Below are positions 7,181-14,952 of a DNA stretch of 31,550 nucleotides, piece by piece; positions within the stretch are counted from its first letter, which is position 1, and every line of letters begins with the position of its first letter. The notes under the pieces were generated by a model, which saw only the letters and a program-made list of their open reading frames with translations, did no database searches and was not told the origin of the DNA. This stretch comes from Thiopontia sp964415865 (GTDB taxonomy: Bacteria; Pseudomonadota; Gammaproteobacteria; GCF-002020875), in the NCBI GenBank assembly GCA_964415865.1, contig CAYQBY010000020.1:1-31550 (forward strand), in the 5' to 3' direction. The translations under genes were made by a program, and so were the position numbers.

Positions 7181-8308
7181 CTATTTGGAAGAGTCTGAGT
7201 CTGTTCCAGCTGTGCCGTCCATCATCTCCAGCTCCTCATCAAGAAGTTTTTCACTGGTTTCATCCAGAGGCTCATAGCGTTCAGAGATCGGTGGTTCATA
7301 GTGATCCATGCGGACATTATTTGCCATCTTGCGGGCCTTCTTGCGTGCACGTTCAGCACGTTCAAGCTCCTCCTCATTTTCCTCCTCAGCCTCGATTCTG
7401 TCTAACTCTGCCTCCATCTCTTCATCAGTTGGACCATCATTATCCTCATCTTCATTCAGTTGTGATGATGGTTCTGTGGTGGCTGTTTCCGCGGATGTGT
7501 TGCCACCTGATGGGGAGTTTGGTGATGGACTCTTCGGAGGGGTGCTGTCTGTAGAGTCGTTGCTATCACTGTCTTGTGGCATGAAGAATTTTGAGAATAT
7601 AATCCCTGCCTCAAACAGGATCCACATGGGAATAGCCAGTAGAGTTTGGGAGATCATATCTGGTGGAGTCAGCAACATACCAATAACAAATGCACCAACG
7701 ATGACGTATGGTCGTTTTTCACGAAGCTTGGCAGGGGTGGTGGTTCCCATCCAGACCAAAAGAATGGTTGCAATAGGGACCTCAAAGGCGACCCCAAAGG
7801 CGAAGAATAATTTGAGCACAAAGTCCAAGTAGTCCTTCATGTCCGGCATTACCTCCACCCCCTCTGGCGCGGTAGTGGTAAGGAATGCAAAGATCAGCGG
7901 AAACACCACATAGTAGGCGAAGGCCATTCCCGTATAAAAGAGAACAGTACTTGAGGCAGCAAGAGGCATAACCATCTTGCGTTCATGTTTATATAGTCCG
8001 GGTGCAACAAAACCCCATACCTGATAGAGAATATATGGGATTGCAATATAGAAAGAGAAAATCAGGGTCAGCTTGAATGGTGTTAGGAATGGCGATATTA
8101 CACCGGTAGCAATCATGCTCTGTCCATCTGGTAGCAGCTCCATCAATGGGCTAGCTACATAATGATAGATGTCGTTGGCAAAGGCAAAGAGCCCAAGAAA
8201 AATCACCAAAACCGCCATTACTATTCGCAACAGGCGGTCACGTAGCTCAATCAGGTGGCTGACAAATGTTTGTTCCGCAGCAATTCCGTCAGAGTTACTG
8301 TTGCTCAT
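7181..8308 (-). CDS. tatC: Twin-arginine translocase subunit TatC with long acidic C-terminal extension
   Basis: TatC is the six-helix membrane receptor for twin-arginine signal peptides. The core (about residues 10-243) contains HLIELRDRLLR, SPFLTPFKL, the PYILYQVWGFVAPGLY block, FGVAFEVPI and LTPPDMISQ. The protein then continues for about 130 residues. This tail has a Ser/Pro/Thr-rich linker, a Glu/Asp-rich segment (about 290-325) probably helical, and a short Lys/Arg patch (RARKKARKM) before an acidic end. E. coli TatC stops at 258 residues, so the tail is an addition lying on the cytoplasmic side if the topology is normal. It overlaps tatB by one base (TGATG). Its stop is 15 bases from that of gpmI. 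Confidence 0.96.
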   Translation of the reverse strand: MSNSNSDGIAAEQTFVSHLIELRDRLLRIVMAVLVIFLGLFAFANDIYHYVASPLMELLPDGQSMIATGVISPFLTPFKLTLIFSFYIAIPYILYQVWGFVAPGLYKHERKMVMPLAASSTVLFYTGMAFAYYVVFPLIFAFLTTTAPEGVEVMPDMKDYLDFVLKLFFAFGVAFEVPIATILLVWMGTTTPAKLREKRPYVIVGAFVIGMLLTPPDMISQTLLAIPMWILFEAGIIFSKFFMPQDSDSNDSTDSTPPKSPSPNSPSGGNTSAETATTEPSSQLNEDEDNDGPTDEEMEAELDRIEAEEENEEELERAERARKKARKMANNVRMDHYEPPISERYEPLDETSEKLLDEELEMMDGTAGTDSDSSK

Positions 8309-8706
8309 CAGTAGTACTCATCATCACTGTTGTATCTTTTTTCCGCCTTCTCTTTGGGGTCTGTCTCGTCGTCCAGTGTGGCAGAAGAGTTTTCAGTCTC
8401 CTGGGCTATCTCATTGGTGGTGTCGACCATCTCCTCTGTTGCTGCATGAATCTCTTTCATGTCAGCCTGGGTCTCTTCAATGATGTCATGTAGTCCGGCA
8501 GAAGAGGCATGCCTCTCCATTACCTTTTTCATCTCTTCAGCCTTGAGCTCACGGTCAATATCGGATTTTACCGAGCTGATAAAGCGAGAGATCTTACCGA
8601 ACCATTTTCCAGCCGTACGCGCAAGAGCCGGCATGCGCTCTGGACCAACCACAATCAGAGTGACCACGGCTATAATGGCCAGTTCCCAGAATCCGATATC
8701 AAACAT
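8308..8706 (-). CDS. tatB: Twin-arginine translocase subunit TatB
   Basis: TatB forms the signal-peptide receptor complex with TatC. The 132-residue protein has an N-terminal membrane helix in MFDIGFWELAIIAVVTLIVV, the glycine hinge with GPERMPALAR that distinguishes TatB from TatA, then a long amphipathic helix and an acidic tail. A 43-base gap follows tatA, and the stop overlaps the tatC start. Confidence 0.95.
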   Translation of the reverse strand: MFDIGFWELAIIAVVTLIVVGPERMPALARTAGKWFGKISRFISSVKSDIDRELKAEEMKKVMERHASSAGLHDIIEETQADMKEIHAATEEMVDTTNEIAQETENSSATLDDETDPKEKAEKRYNSDDEYY

Positions 8707-8749
8707 AGGTAGAGATCAGTAAAGAGGAAAGCCCTCCTTTTCTGATAAT

Positions 8750-8992
8750 TTAGACCTTCTCTTTCTCTTCGACCTTCTGGCCTTCTATCACATCCTCTTC
8801 AGCCTGATTCAGCTGGGCAGGTTCTGCAGTAGGCTCTTCAGTTTTGTCTCCATCCTTTACGGCACTCTTGAAGCTCTTGATAGCACCACCAAGATCACCA
8901 CCTACATTTTTCAGTTTCTTGGTTCCAAAGATCAGGATAACCAATACCAATACAATTAATAACTGCCAAATTCCAATGCCTCCAACGCCCAT
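8750..8992 (-). CDS. tatA: Twin-arginine translocase pore subunit TatA
   Basis: TatA polymerises to form the transport path for folded proteins. The 80-residue product has a short membrane helix (about 7-22), the hinge FGTKKL, the amphipathic segment NVGGDLGGAIKSFKSAVKD, and a charged tail. The FGTKKL hinge, rather than the GPERLP form, separates it from TatB. It is preceded by hinT with a 65-base gap, which may hold a secondary promoter, though I see no clear one. Confidence 0.95.
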   Translation of the reverse strand: MGVGGIGIWQLLIVLVLVILIFGTKKLKNVGGDLGGAIKSFKSAVKDGDKTEEPTAEPAQLNQAEEDVIEGQKVEEKEKV

Positions 8993-9057
8993 TTCAACTA
9001 CTCCCTTGTTATGAATTAAATGAATATCCGATAGATAATCCCGAGATTATAATGTCT

Positions 9058-9399
9058 TTAACCAAATCCAGGGAGATTTTTACCTCCCAGCAGATGCATA
9101 TGGAGGTGAAAGATTATCTGCCCGCCGTCGGCACCAGTATTGATGATGGTGCGAAATCCTCCATTCAGCCCCTGCTCCATGGCCAGTTGTGGCAATAATC
9201 GCATCATCCGTGCTGTCAACTCATCATCTTCGGGGGTAAGTGTGGCGAGGCTCTCAGTATGTCTCTTTGGGATCATTAGCAGATGAATCTCAGCCTTGGG
9301 GTAGATATCCTTGAAAACCAGAATCTCATCATCCTCATAGATAATATCTGCCGGAACCTCTCCGGCCACCATTTTGCAAAAAAGACAGTCACTGCTCAT
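9058..9399 (-). CDS. hinT: HIT-family purine nucleoside phosphoramidase
   Basis: HinT hydrolyses adenosine phosphoramidates and acyl-adenylates. The 113-residue protein has the N-terminal CLFCKMVAGEVPAD motif typical of HinT, the IPKRHTESL segment, and the histidine triad HLHMHLLGG near the C-terminus. The start ATG lies inside the last codons of hisE, giving an 11-base overlap. It links the his genes to tatABC. Confidence 0.93.
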   Translation of the reverse strand: MSSDCLFCKMVAGEVPADIIYEDDEILVFKDIYPKAEIHLLMIPKRHTESLATLTPEDDELTARMMRLLPQLAMEQGLNGGFRTIINTGADGGQIIFHLHMHLLGGKNLPGFG

Positions 9400-9721
9400 C
9401 TATATGACCCTCCCTGGAGGCCTTCTCCTCGTGTCCAGAGACCCCTAATCGCCGCTCTAGTTCAGATAAAACCTCATCAGGTGATATGCTCTGGTGAGAG
9501 AGCAACACCAGACAGTGAAACCATAAATCAGCCATCTCATAGACAGTCTGTGCATGGTCACCATCTTTTGCAGCAATAACTGTTTCAGTAGCCTCTTCAC
9601 CAACTTTCTTCAGAATTGCATCAACCCCTTTATGGTAGAGACTGGCAACATAAGAGTCCTGAGGATCTGCGGATTTTCTCTCTTCCAGAATAGATGTGAG
9701 TTCACTCAGGATGTTGCTCAT
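9389..9721 (-). CDS. hisE: Phosphoribosyl-ATP pyrophosphatase
   Basis: HisE hydrolyses phosphoribosyl-ATP to phosphoribosyl-AMP, the second step of histidine synthesis. The 110-residue product is an all-alpha MazG-type protein. It has SYVASLYHKGVDAILKKVGE and the acidic magnesium-binding block EEATETVIAAKDGD followed by YEMADLWFH. Here hisI and hisE are separate genes, not the enterobacterial hisIE fusion. Its start overlaps the stop of the SYLF gene in ATGA, so translation is probably coupled. Confidence 0.95.
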   Translation of the reverse strand: MSNILSELTSILEERKSADPQDSYVASLYHKGVDAILKKVGEEATETVIAAKDGDHAQTVYEMADLWFHCLVLLSHQSISPDEVLSELERRLGVSGHEEKASREGHIDEQ

Positions 9722-10413
9722 TGGGGGTCCCCGCTAATATGTTGATTGAGGAGAGCTTTGAGTCTACGTAGCCCACTGGAACGGTTATTGGTGGGCTGCT
9801 CGATAATATCTATGGCACTAATGCCAGGCTTATCATAAAAGCGAGCATTTGCTTCATCGTTAACGGTAAGTATGGAGCCATCCAGCGCAACCCCTGCAAA
9901 CAGTCCTCGGCTACGGGACCACGAATAAATCTCGGTATTTAGTGTTGGATCTGTTGCGACAGCAGTATCTCGACCAACAGGTCCGGCAGACATCGATGCA
10001 TCAACACCAAGCGTCAATTTGCCATCAAGCAGACTCTCAATACTATTGGGACGATTGATGGAGAGAACGACGTCACTTGATTGAGCGCCGATCTGGTATC
10101 CATAGCTGGCACCACTCATGGAGACAAAAACAGGGTTATTCCACTCGCCATTTTTCCGAAAGAGCATAACCCCATTACCATGTTTAACCCCAACACCAAA
10201 GCCAACGCTAATCATGCCAGGGAGAATGATGACACCATCCCCTTTTTTCAGTAGCGAGGAGGGTATGCTCTCCTCTTCTGGGCCAACCAACACATCCTCT
10301 AGAACCTGAATTGCTGACCAGATGGTCGCTGTCTCCTTACCTCCCGCAACGGCTTGAGGTGATATAAGAATAAACAGCAGAATCAAGGTATAGATTTTGA
10401 ATAGTTTAATCAT
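9718..10413 (-). CDS. Exported SYLF (Ysc84-like) lipid-binding-domain protein
   Basis: The product of about 231 residues starts at ATG 10413, which overlaps the hisI stop as ATGA and gives a clean signal peptide (basic MIKLFK, hydrophobic core, cleavage near AVAGG). An in-frame extension upstream would lack a signal. The mature part is a SYLF domain. GDGVIILPGMISVGFGVG is followed by a region reading NGVMLFRKNGEW, then GASYGYQIGAQSSDVVL, TLGVDASMSAGPVGRD, and SWSRSRGLFAGVALDGS. Eukaryotic SYLF domains bind phosphoinositides; the bacterial role is not well known, and a periplasmic lipid or envelope task is inferred. It is coupled to hisI and to hisE by four-base overlaps, an odd position for a non-biosynthetic gene. 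Confidence 0.88.
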   Translation of the reverse strand: MIKLFKIYTLILLFILISPQAVAGGKETATIWSAIQVLEDVLVGPEEESIPSSLLKKGDGVIILPGMISVGFGVGVKHGNGVMLFRKNGEWNNPVFVSMSGASYGYQIGAQSSDVVLSINRPNSIESLLDGKLTLGVDASMSAGPVGRDTAVATDPTLNTEIYSWSRSRGLFAGVALDGSILTVNDEANARFYDKPGISAIDIIEQPTNNRSSGLRRLKALLNQHISGDPQ

Positions 10414-10805
10414 TTGTAGATATCCTTTGGGTCCTTCAGTACTTGGGCAATAGTCTTCCACTTATACCCATCATCAAGTTCCCGATAAAAACAGCTGTGG
10501 CGTCCAGTGTGACAGGCAATACCACCACGCTGCTCGACAGTAACAAGCAGAACATCCTCGTCACAATCAATACGGATAGAGTGCACAATCTGCTGATTAC
10601 CAGACTCCTCACCTTTGTGCCATAACCGTTTTCTGGAGCGTGACCAGTAGACAGCATGGCCAGTCTCTACCGTCAGCCGCAGTGATTCACGATTCATCCA
10701 GGCAAACATCAGCACCTCTCCACTTTTGCTCTCCTGAGCAATAACCGGTACCAGTCCGTCAGGAGTCCAGTTGATCTCATCCAGCCATTGCGTGGTGTTG
10801 GTCAC
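10410..10805 (-). CDS. hisI: Phosphoribosyl-AMP cyclohydrolase
   Basis: HisI opens the adenine ring of phosphoribosyl-AMP, the third step of histidine synthesis. The 131-residue protein shows GEVLMFAWMNRESL, a YWSRSRKRLWHKGE block, and zinc cysteines in DCDED and ACHTGRHSCFY. It is a stand-alone enzyme. The start is GTG, overlapping the hisF stop (GTGA). The stop overlaps the next ATG. Confidence 0.96.
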   Translation of the reverse strand: MTNTTQWLDEINWTPDGLVPVIAQESKSGEVLMFAWMNRESLRLTVETGHAVYWSRSRKRLWHKGEESGNQQIVHSIRIDCDEDVLLVTVEQRGGIACHTGRHSCFYRELDDGYKWKTIAQVLKDPKDIYK

Positions 10806-11575
10806 AGCCTAACCTCTATTCCCTGCTTTGCCATAAAGGCCTTTGCTTCTCCAACAGTATACTCGCCAAAATGAAATATGCTGGCTGCCAGTACGGCGTC
10901 TGCACCGCCCTTGAGCACTCCGTCAGCCAGATGTTGCAGATTACCAACCCCGCCAGAGGCAATAAGTGGGACAGATACGGCTTCACTCACTGCCTTGTTA
11001 AGAGGTAGATTGAACCCCTGTTTGGTTCCATCACGATCCATGCTGGTTAATAAAATTTCACCTGCACCATAATCAACCATCCTTCTTGACCACTCTATGG
11101 CATCAATTCCTGTTGCCTTGCGTCCACCATGGGTGAATATCTCCCATTTTAGTGGCTCACCATCGGCGCTGACCCTCTTGGCATCGACTGCTACCACAAT
11201 ACACTGTGATCCAAAACGGTCAGATGCCTCACGAACAAATTCGGGGTTGAAAACGGCAGCTGTATTGATAGCTACTTTGTCTGCTCCAGCATTGAGCATG
11301 CGGCGAACATCTGCCACCTCGCGGATACCCCCACCGACAGTGAGTGGAATAAATACCTGGCTGGCCACCTGCTCAACAACGTGGACTATGGTGTCTCGTC
11401 CCTCATGGCTGGCAGTTATGTCGAGGAAGGTGATCTCATCTGCGCCCTCATCATCATAGCGGCGTGCCACCTCAACGGGGTCCCCAGCATCACGTATATC
11501 AACAAACTGGACTCCTTTAACCACGCGACCCTGATCAACATCAAGACATGGGATAATACGTTTTGCCAGGCTCAT
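10802..11575 (-). CDS. hisF: Imidazole glycerol phosphate synthase cyclase subunit
   Basis: HisF uses ammonia from HisH to make imidazole glycerol phosphate and AICAR. The 257-residue TIM barrel begins RIIPCLDVDQGRVVKGV with the catalytic Asp11 position. It has the phosphate-binding motifs VGGGIR and ASGGVGN and the second catalytic-aspartate region LLTSMDRDGT. It follows hisA by 11 bases and overlaps hisI by four. Confidence 0.98.
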   Translation of the reverse strand: MSLAKRIIPCLDVDQGRVVKGVQFVDIRDAGDPVEVARRYDDEGADEITFLDITASHEGRDTIVHVVEQVASQVFIPLTVGGGIREVADVRRMLNAGADKVAINTAAVFNPEFVREASDRFGSQCIVVAVDAKRVSADGEPLKWEIFTHGGRKATGIDAIEWSRRMVDYGAGEILLTSMDRDGTKQGFNLPLNKAVSEAVSVPLIASGGVGNLQHLADGVLKGGADAVLAASIFHFGEYTVGEAKAFMAKQGIEVRL

Positions 11576-11586
11576 GAGAATCTCTA

Positions 11587-12333
11587 TTATTGTTGATCAG
11601 AGTAACGTTGGGCTTCAGCAAAATCCAGCGAACCCTCATATATTGCCCTGCCAGTTATTGCCCCCATGATGCCGTGGTCAGCAACCTTGCAAAGAGCCTC
11701 GATATCATCCATGTCGGTGATTCCTCCGGAGGCGATAATAGGTATGTTGACAGAGTCAGCCAGTTTTTGGGTGGCGCCCACATTTACTCCCTGCATCATT
11801 CCATCTCGACTAATATCAGTATAGACAACAGCAGAGACCCCATCAGATTCAAAAGATTTGGCAACATCGGTGGCATCCTGGTCTGATACCTCGGCCCAGC
11901 CATTTATTGCCACCTTTCCATCCTTGGCATCTATGCCGACAATCACGTGGCCAGAAAACTCACTGCAAAGATCTCGAATAAAGGATGGGTCGGTAATAGC
12001 CTTGGTGCCGATAATTACATACTGTACTCCAGCATCAATGTAGGTCTGTACTGTCTCACGGGTACGGATACCTCCACCAATCTGAATTGGAAGATCGGGA
12101 TAGGCGGCAGCAATGGCATGGACTACCCCAGCATTTTTTGGCTCACCATCAAATGCGCCGTTAAGATCAACAAGGTGAAGACGGCGTGCTCCCTGGTCTA
12201 CCCATTGGGCAGCCATAGCAACTGGGTCATCAGAGAATATGGTCTCATCCTCCATAATGCCCTGACGAAGGCGTACACATTTGCCATCCTTTAGATCGAT
12301 TGCGGGAATAATAATCATAGGTTCATTAGGCAT
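11587..12333 (-). CDS. hisA: ProFAR isomerase, 1-(5-phosphoribosyl)-5-[(5-phosphoribosylamino)methylideneamino]imidazole-4-carboxamide isomerase
   Basis: HisA opens the aminoaldose ProFAR to PRFAR by an Amadori rearrangement. The TIM barrel begins IIIPAIDLKDGKCVRLRQG with the catalytic aspartate, and has IGGGIRTR, YTDISRDGMMQG and ASGGITDMDD. I place the start at ATG 12333 (248 residues), which overlaps the hisH TAA by one base (TAATG). An ATG at 12318, nearer the conserved N-terminus, is an alternative; neither has a strong ribosome binding site. Confidence 0.95.
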   Translation of the reverse strand: MPNEPMIIIPAIDLKDGKCVRLRQGIMEDETIFSDDPVAMAAQWVDQGARRLHLVDLNGAFDGEPKNAGVVHAIAAAYPDLPIQIGGGIRTRETVQTYIDAGVQYVIIGTKAITDPSFIRDLCSEFSGHVIVGIDAKDGKVAINGWAEVSDQDATDVAKSFESDGVSAVVYTDISRDGMMQGVNVGATQKLADSVNIPIIASGGITDMDDIEALCKVADHGIMGAITGRAIYEGSLDFAEAQRYSDQQ

Positions 12334-12986
12334 TATGGTTGTCCATCCCATTGGGTGAAGTTTTTCAATAACTGCAGACCGACATGCTGACTCTTCTCTG
12401 GATGAAACTGTGTGGCAAACAGATTGTTGTGGTGTAAAGCACAGGCAAAATCAAAACCGTAATGGCTGGTCGCGGCAATCTCATCACTATTATTTGGTTC
12501 GGCATAGAAGCTGTGAACAAAGTAAAAACGGCTCTGATCATCAATGCCAGACCACATCGGATGGCTGTTGTTCTGTTTTACCTGATTCCACCCCATATGT
12601 GGAATCTTTAGTCGTTCATTACCTTCATCATTGCTTTCCACAAGAGGATCAGGAAATTGTTTTACCTCCCCTTGAATAATACCAAGCCCAGCGGTTCCGC
12701 CATTTTCTTCACTGCGCTCGAGTAGCAGTTGCATTCCCAGACATATTCCAAAAAAAGGGCGGTCAGTTGCAACATCACGTACTACCTGGGATAGCCCTCT
12801 CTTTTCAAGTTCCTCCATACAGTCACGCATCGCCCCAACACCAGGGAATACCACCCGGTCTGCAGAACGTATTGTCTCTGCGTTATCTGTTACGACCACG
12901 TTGAGTTCAGGAGCCACATGCTCCAGTGCTTTAGAGACTGAGCGCAGGTTCCCCATGCCGTAGTCAATCACGGCCAAAGTAGACAT
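12333..12986 (-). CDS. hisH: Imidazole glycerol phosphate synthase glutamine amidotransferase subunit
   Basis: HisH is the class I glutaminase that feeds ammonia to HisF. The 217-residue protein has IDYGMGNLRSVSKAL at the N-terminus, the nucleophile elbow FFGICLGMQLLLE with the catalytic Cys, and the His-Glu pair in ATQFHPEKSQ. Length is normal. The gap to hisB is one base. Confidence 0.97.
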   Translation of the reverse strand: MSTLAVIDYGMGNLRSVSKALEHVAPELNVVVTDNAETIRSADRVVFPGVGAMRDCMEELEKRGLSQVVRDVATDRPFFGICLGMQLLLERSEENGGTAGLGIIQGEVKQFPDPLVESNDEGNERLKIPHMGWNQVKQNNSHPMWSGIDDQSRFYFVHSFYAEPNNSDEIAATSHYGFDFACALHHNNLFATQFHPEKSQHVGLQLLKNFTQWDGQP

Positions 12987-12987
12987 T

Positions 12988-13581
12988 TTAGAGAGAGCCT
13001 TTGGTGGAGGGTAGCTGTCCTTTCATCCGCTCATCAGCCTCTACAGCCATTCGGACAGCACGCCCAAATGCCTTGAAGATGGTTTCAGCGATGTGGTGGC
13101 TATTTCTGCCCCTGATCACATCAATATGCAGGGTTGCCTCTGCATGGTTGGTGAATCCCTGGAAAAACTCAAAGAAGAGCTCCGTGTCAAACTCGCCAAC
13201 TGTTGTGCTGGGAAATGTAGCATTGAACTCAATTCCTGGGCGACCAGAAAAATCTATAACCACGCGAGACAGAGCCTCATCCAGTGGGACATAGGCGTGA
13301 CCATAGCGCCGAATTCCTTTTTTGTTGCCAAGGGCCTGGCTGATGGCCTGACCGATGGATATGCCTATATCCTCAACTGTGTGGTGGCCATCAATATGCA
13401 AATCACCAGAGGCATTGATTTCCAGGTCAATCACCCCATGACGAGCCACCTGATCCAGCATGTGCTCCAGAAAGGGGACGCCCGTATTGAGTTTTGCGAT
13501 ACCGCTTCCATCGAGGTCAACAGAGACCTCTATCTGGGTCTCTAGGGTGTCGCGTTTAATAGTGGCAGTACGATTAGTCAT
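12988..13581 (-). CDS. hisB: Imidazoleglycerol-phosphate dehydratase (monofunctional)
   Basis: HisB dehydrates imidazole glycerol phosphate to imidazole acetol phosphate. The 197-residue protein contains the manganese-binding repeats: GVPFLEHMLDQVARHG, DGHHTVEDIGI and RGRNSHHIAETIFKAFGRA. The histidinol-phosphatase domain fused in enterobacteria is absent. It is the first gene of the his operon here; hisG, hisD and hisC are not in the window. The short upstream leader has no run of histidine codons, so attenuation by a His leader peptide is not supported. Confidence 0.97.
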   Translation of the reverse strand: MTNRTATIKRDTLETQIEVSVDLDGSGIAKLNTGVPFLEHMLDQVARHGVIDLEINASGDLHIDGHHTVEDIGISIGQAISQALGNKKGIRRYGHAYVPLDEALSRVVIDFSGRPGIEFNATFPSTTVGEFDTELFFEFFQGFTNHAEATLHIDVIRGRNSHHIAETIFKAFGRAVRMAVEADERMKGQLPSTKGSL

Positions 13582-13626
13582 TGGGGGTTCAGGTTTTTTA
13601 CTTTAGGGGTTAGTTGATCAGGCCAT

Positions 13627-13655
13627 AGAATACCCGGTTATTGCCTCAGTTTGAA
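13627..13655 (-). promoter_or_regulatory. Candidate sigma-70 promoter of the his operon
   Basis: On the minus strand TTCAAA (13650-13655) and TATTCT (13627-13632) are separated by exactly 17 bases. Each matches four of six consensus bases. The predicted start is near 13620, about 40 bases before the hisB ATG. No other well-spaced pair was found closer to the gene. Confidence 0.4.
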
Positions 13656-13686
13656 CAGTTCGGCGACGTTGTTCCATAAAAAATAG

Positions 13687-13706
13687 ATGGTTTTTTTATA
13701 AACCAT
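13687..13706. repeat. Inverted repeat in the hisB-fnr intergenic region
   Basis: ATGGTTT (13687-13693) and AAACCAT (13700-13706) form a perfect 7-bp inverted repeat around six bases. It lies upstream of both divergent promoters. An operator is possible; a terminator is unlikely because both flanking genes point away from it. Confidence 0.35.
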
Positions 13707-13734
13707 ACCAGCAACAGTGGTAATCTGGTAAAAA

Positions 13735-13776
13735 TTGATCAAGATCAACAAAATCACGGAATAAACCCTGTAGTAT
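13735..13776 (+). promoter_or_regulatory. FNR box and class II-type promoter of the fnr gene
   Basis: TTGATCAAGATCAA at 13735-13748 is a perfect FNR/Anr site (TTGAT-N4-ATCAA). A -10-like TAGTAT lies at 13771-13776. If transcription starts near 13783, the box centre (13741.5) is at -41.5, the classic position for FNR activation. Positive autoregulation is therefore the simplest reading. E. coli fnr, in contrast, is repressed by FNR. The start site itself is predicted, not seen. Confidence 0.75.
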
Positions 13777-13818
13777 CAATAATATTCCTTTTTACCTTTC
13801 TTTTGGAAAATAGTTGAG

Positions 13819-14520
13819 ATGGCTGTAAAAAAATCCCCAGCAGTACTCTGTCCGCAATGCGAACTGAATGATGTATGTCAGCAATATGGCGTGGCTGATA
13901 CAAATGATGCGGTTGTGCTGGGTGAGGTAACACCCCAGCAGAATGTGGCAAAAGGGGACGTTGTCTGTCAGGCTGGGGATAATTTTGATTATCTTTATGC
14001 GGTTCACTCAGGAGCGTTCAAGAGCATGGTAACCTTGCCGGGTGGTGAGGAGAGAATTACAGGTTTCTATTTTGCTGGTGAGATAATAGGCTCAGAAGGG
14101 GTGAGTACAGGGCAGTATGGACGTACAGTAGTTGCCTTGCAGGATAGTCAGCTGTGTTACTTTCCAGAGATATCTTTCTCGCCAGATGATGCATCCCACA
14201 AGATGATTCGTCAGGGGTTGCTGGTTGCAATGAGTCATCAAGTGAAGAATGAGCAGTGGACAGGGCTTATGGCTGCACATCGAGCTGAACAGAGAGTAGC
14301 AATTTTTCTATATATGGTCTCCAAACGGCTGGAGTTTCATGGCTTTTCAGCAATAGATTTTCGTCTGCCAATGTCGCGTGACGAGATTGCCAGCCATCTT
14401 GGGCTGGCAGTGGAGACTGTGAGCCGATCATTTCAAAAACTCAAGAGTACTGGTCTTATTCAGGTTAGTGGTAGAAACGTAATACTTGATGACAGGGATG
14501 CACTACAGCACTTTTCCTGA
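13819..14520 (+). CDS. fnr: FNR-type oxygen-sensing transcription regulator
   Basis: The 233-residue CRP/FNR-family activator has all four ligands for an oxygen-labile [4Fe-4S] cluster. Cys11, Cys14 and Cys20 have the E. coli spacing (C-x2-C-x5-C), and Cys113 corresponds to E. coli Cys122. The cyclic-nucleotide-binding-like beta roll covers about 35-120 and is followed by the dimer helix. The C-terminal HTH reads MSRDEIASHLGLAVETVSRSF with the E..SR residues that recognise TTGAT half-sites. A perfect FNR box lies upstream. The N-terminus is about nine residues shorter than in E. coli FNR. Its 3' end overlaps that of dtd by 18 bases. Confidence 0.95.
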   Translation: MAVKKSPAVLCPQCELNDVCQQYGVADTNDAVVLGEVTPQQNVAKGDVVCQAGDNFDYLYAVHSGAFKSMVTLPGGEERITGFYFAGEIIGSEGVSTGQYGRTVVALQDSQLCYFPEISFSPDDASHKMIRQGLLVAMSHQVKNEQWTGLMAAHRAEQRVAIFLYMVSKRLEFHGFSAIDFRLPMSRDEIASHLGLAVETVSRSFQKLKSTGLIQVSGRNVILDDRDALQHFS

Positions 14521-14952
14521 ACGTAATATAAACGTTACAGGGCCATCGTTGACCAGTGATACCTGCATATCAGCACCAAATTGACCCTGCTCTACAGTCG
14601 AGTGTTGCCTCTGTGCTGTGGAGACCAGTTGGTTGAATAGATGCTCTCCAATCTCAGGGGTTGCTGCGGTTGAGAAGCCAGGCCTCATACCCTTCTTTGT
14701 CTCTGCAGCCAGGGTAAATTGTGGTACCAGTAACAGGCCACCTTCAGTCTGTTTCAGAGATAGATTCATCTTCCCGTTACTGTCGGAAAAGATGCGATAG
14801 CCCAGAATTTTATTAAGCAGATTGTTTAGTTCAATCTCCCCATCATCTGGCTCCACTCCAACCATAACAAGAAGACCGGGACCAATTTCTCCGATATGTT
14901 TATTTTCTACAGTAACGGATGCCCTGGATACCCGTTGAAGCAAGGCTATCAT
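14503..14952 (-). CDS. dtd: D-aminoacyl-tRNA deacylase
   Basis: Dtd removes D-amino acids mischarged on tRNA. The 149-residue protein has MIALLQRVSRASVTVE at the start, the active-site motif PQFTLAAETKKGMRPGF (SQFTL in most homologues), and the cross-subunit GPVTFILRS motif. It ends a few residues later than E. coli Dtd (145), so its end overlaps the fnr end. The ATG overlaps the stop of the coiled-coil gene in ATGA, suggesting coupled translation. Confidence 0.95.
   Translation of the reverse strand: MIALLQRVSRASVTVENKHIGEIGPGLLVMVGVEPDDGEIELNNLLNKILGYRIFSDSNGKMNLSLKQTEGGLLLVPQFTLAAETKKGMRPGFSTAATPEIGEHLFNQLVSTAQRQHSTVEQGQFGADMQVSLVNDGPVTFILRSGKVL

Noticed and set aside
7308..7832. Serine-rich open frame of 174 codons opposite the tatC tail
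   Set aside because: The Ser-rich sequence is what the Glu/Asp-rich tatC tail gives when read in antisense; there is no independent support.
13582..13620. Histidine-rich leader peptide or attenuator before hisB
   Set aside because: The predicted leader has no start codon followed by His codons and no terminator hairpin with a T-run.
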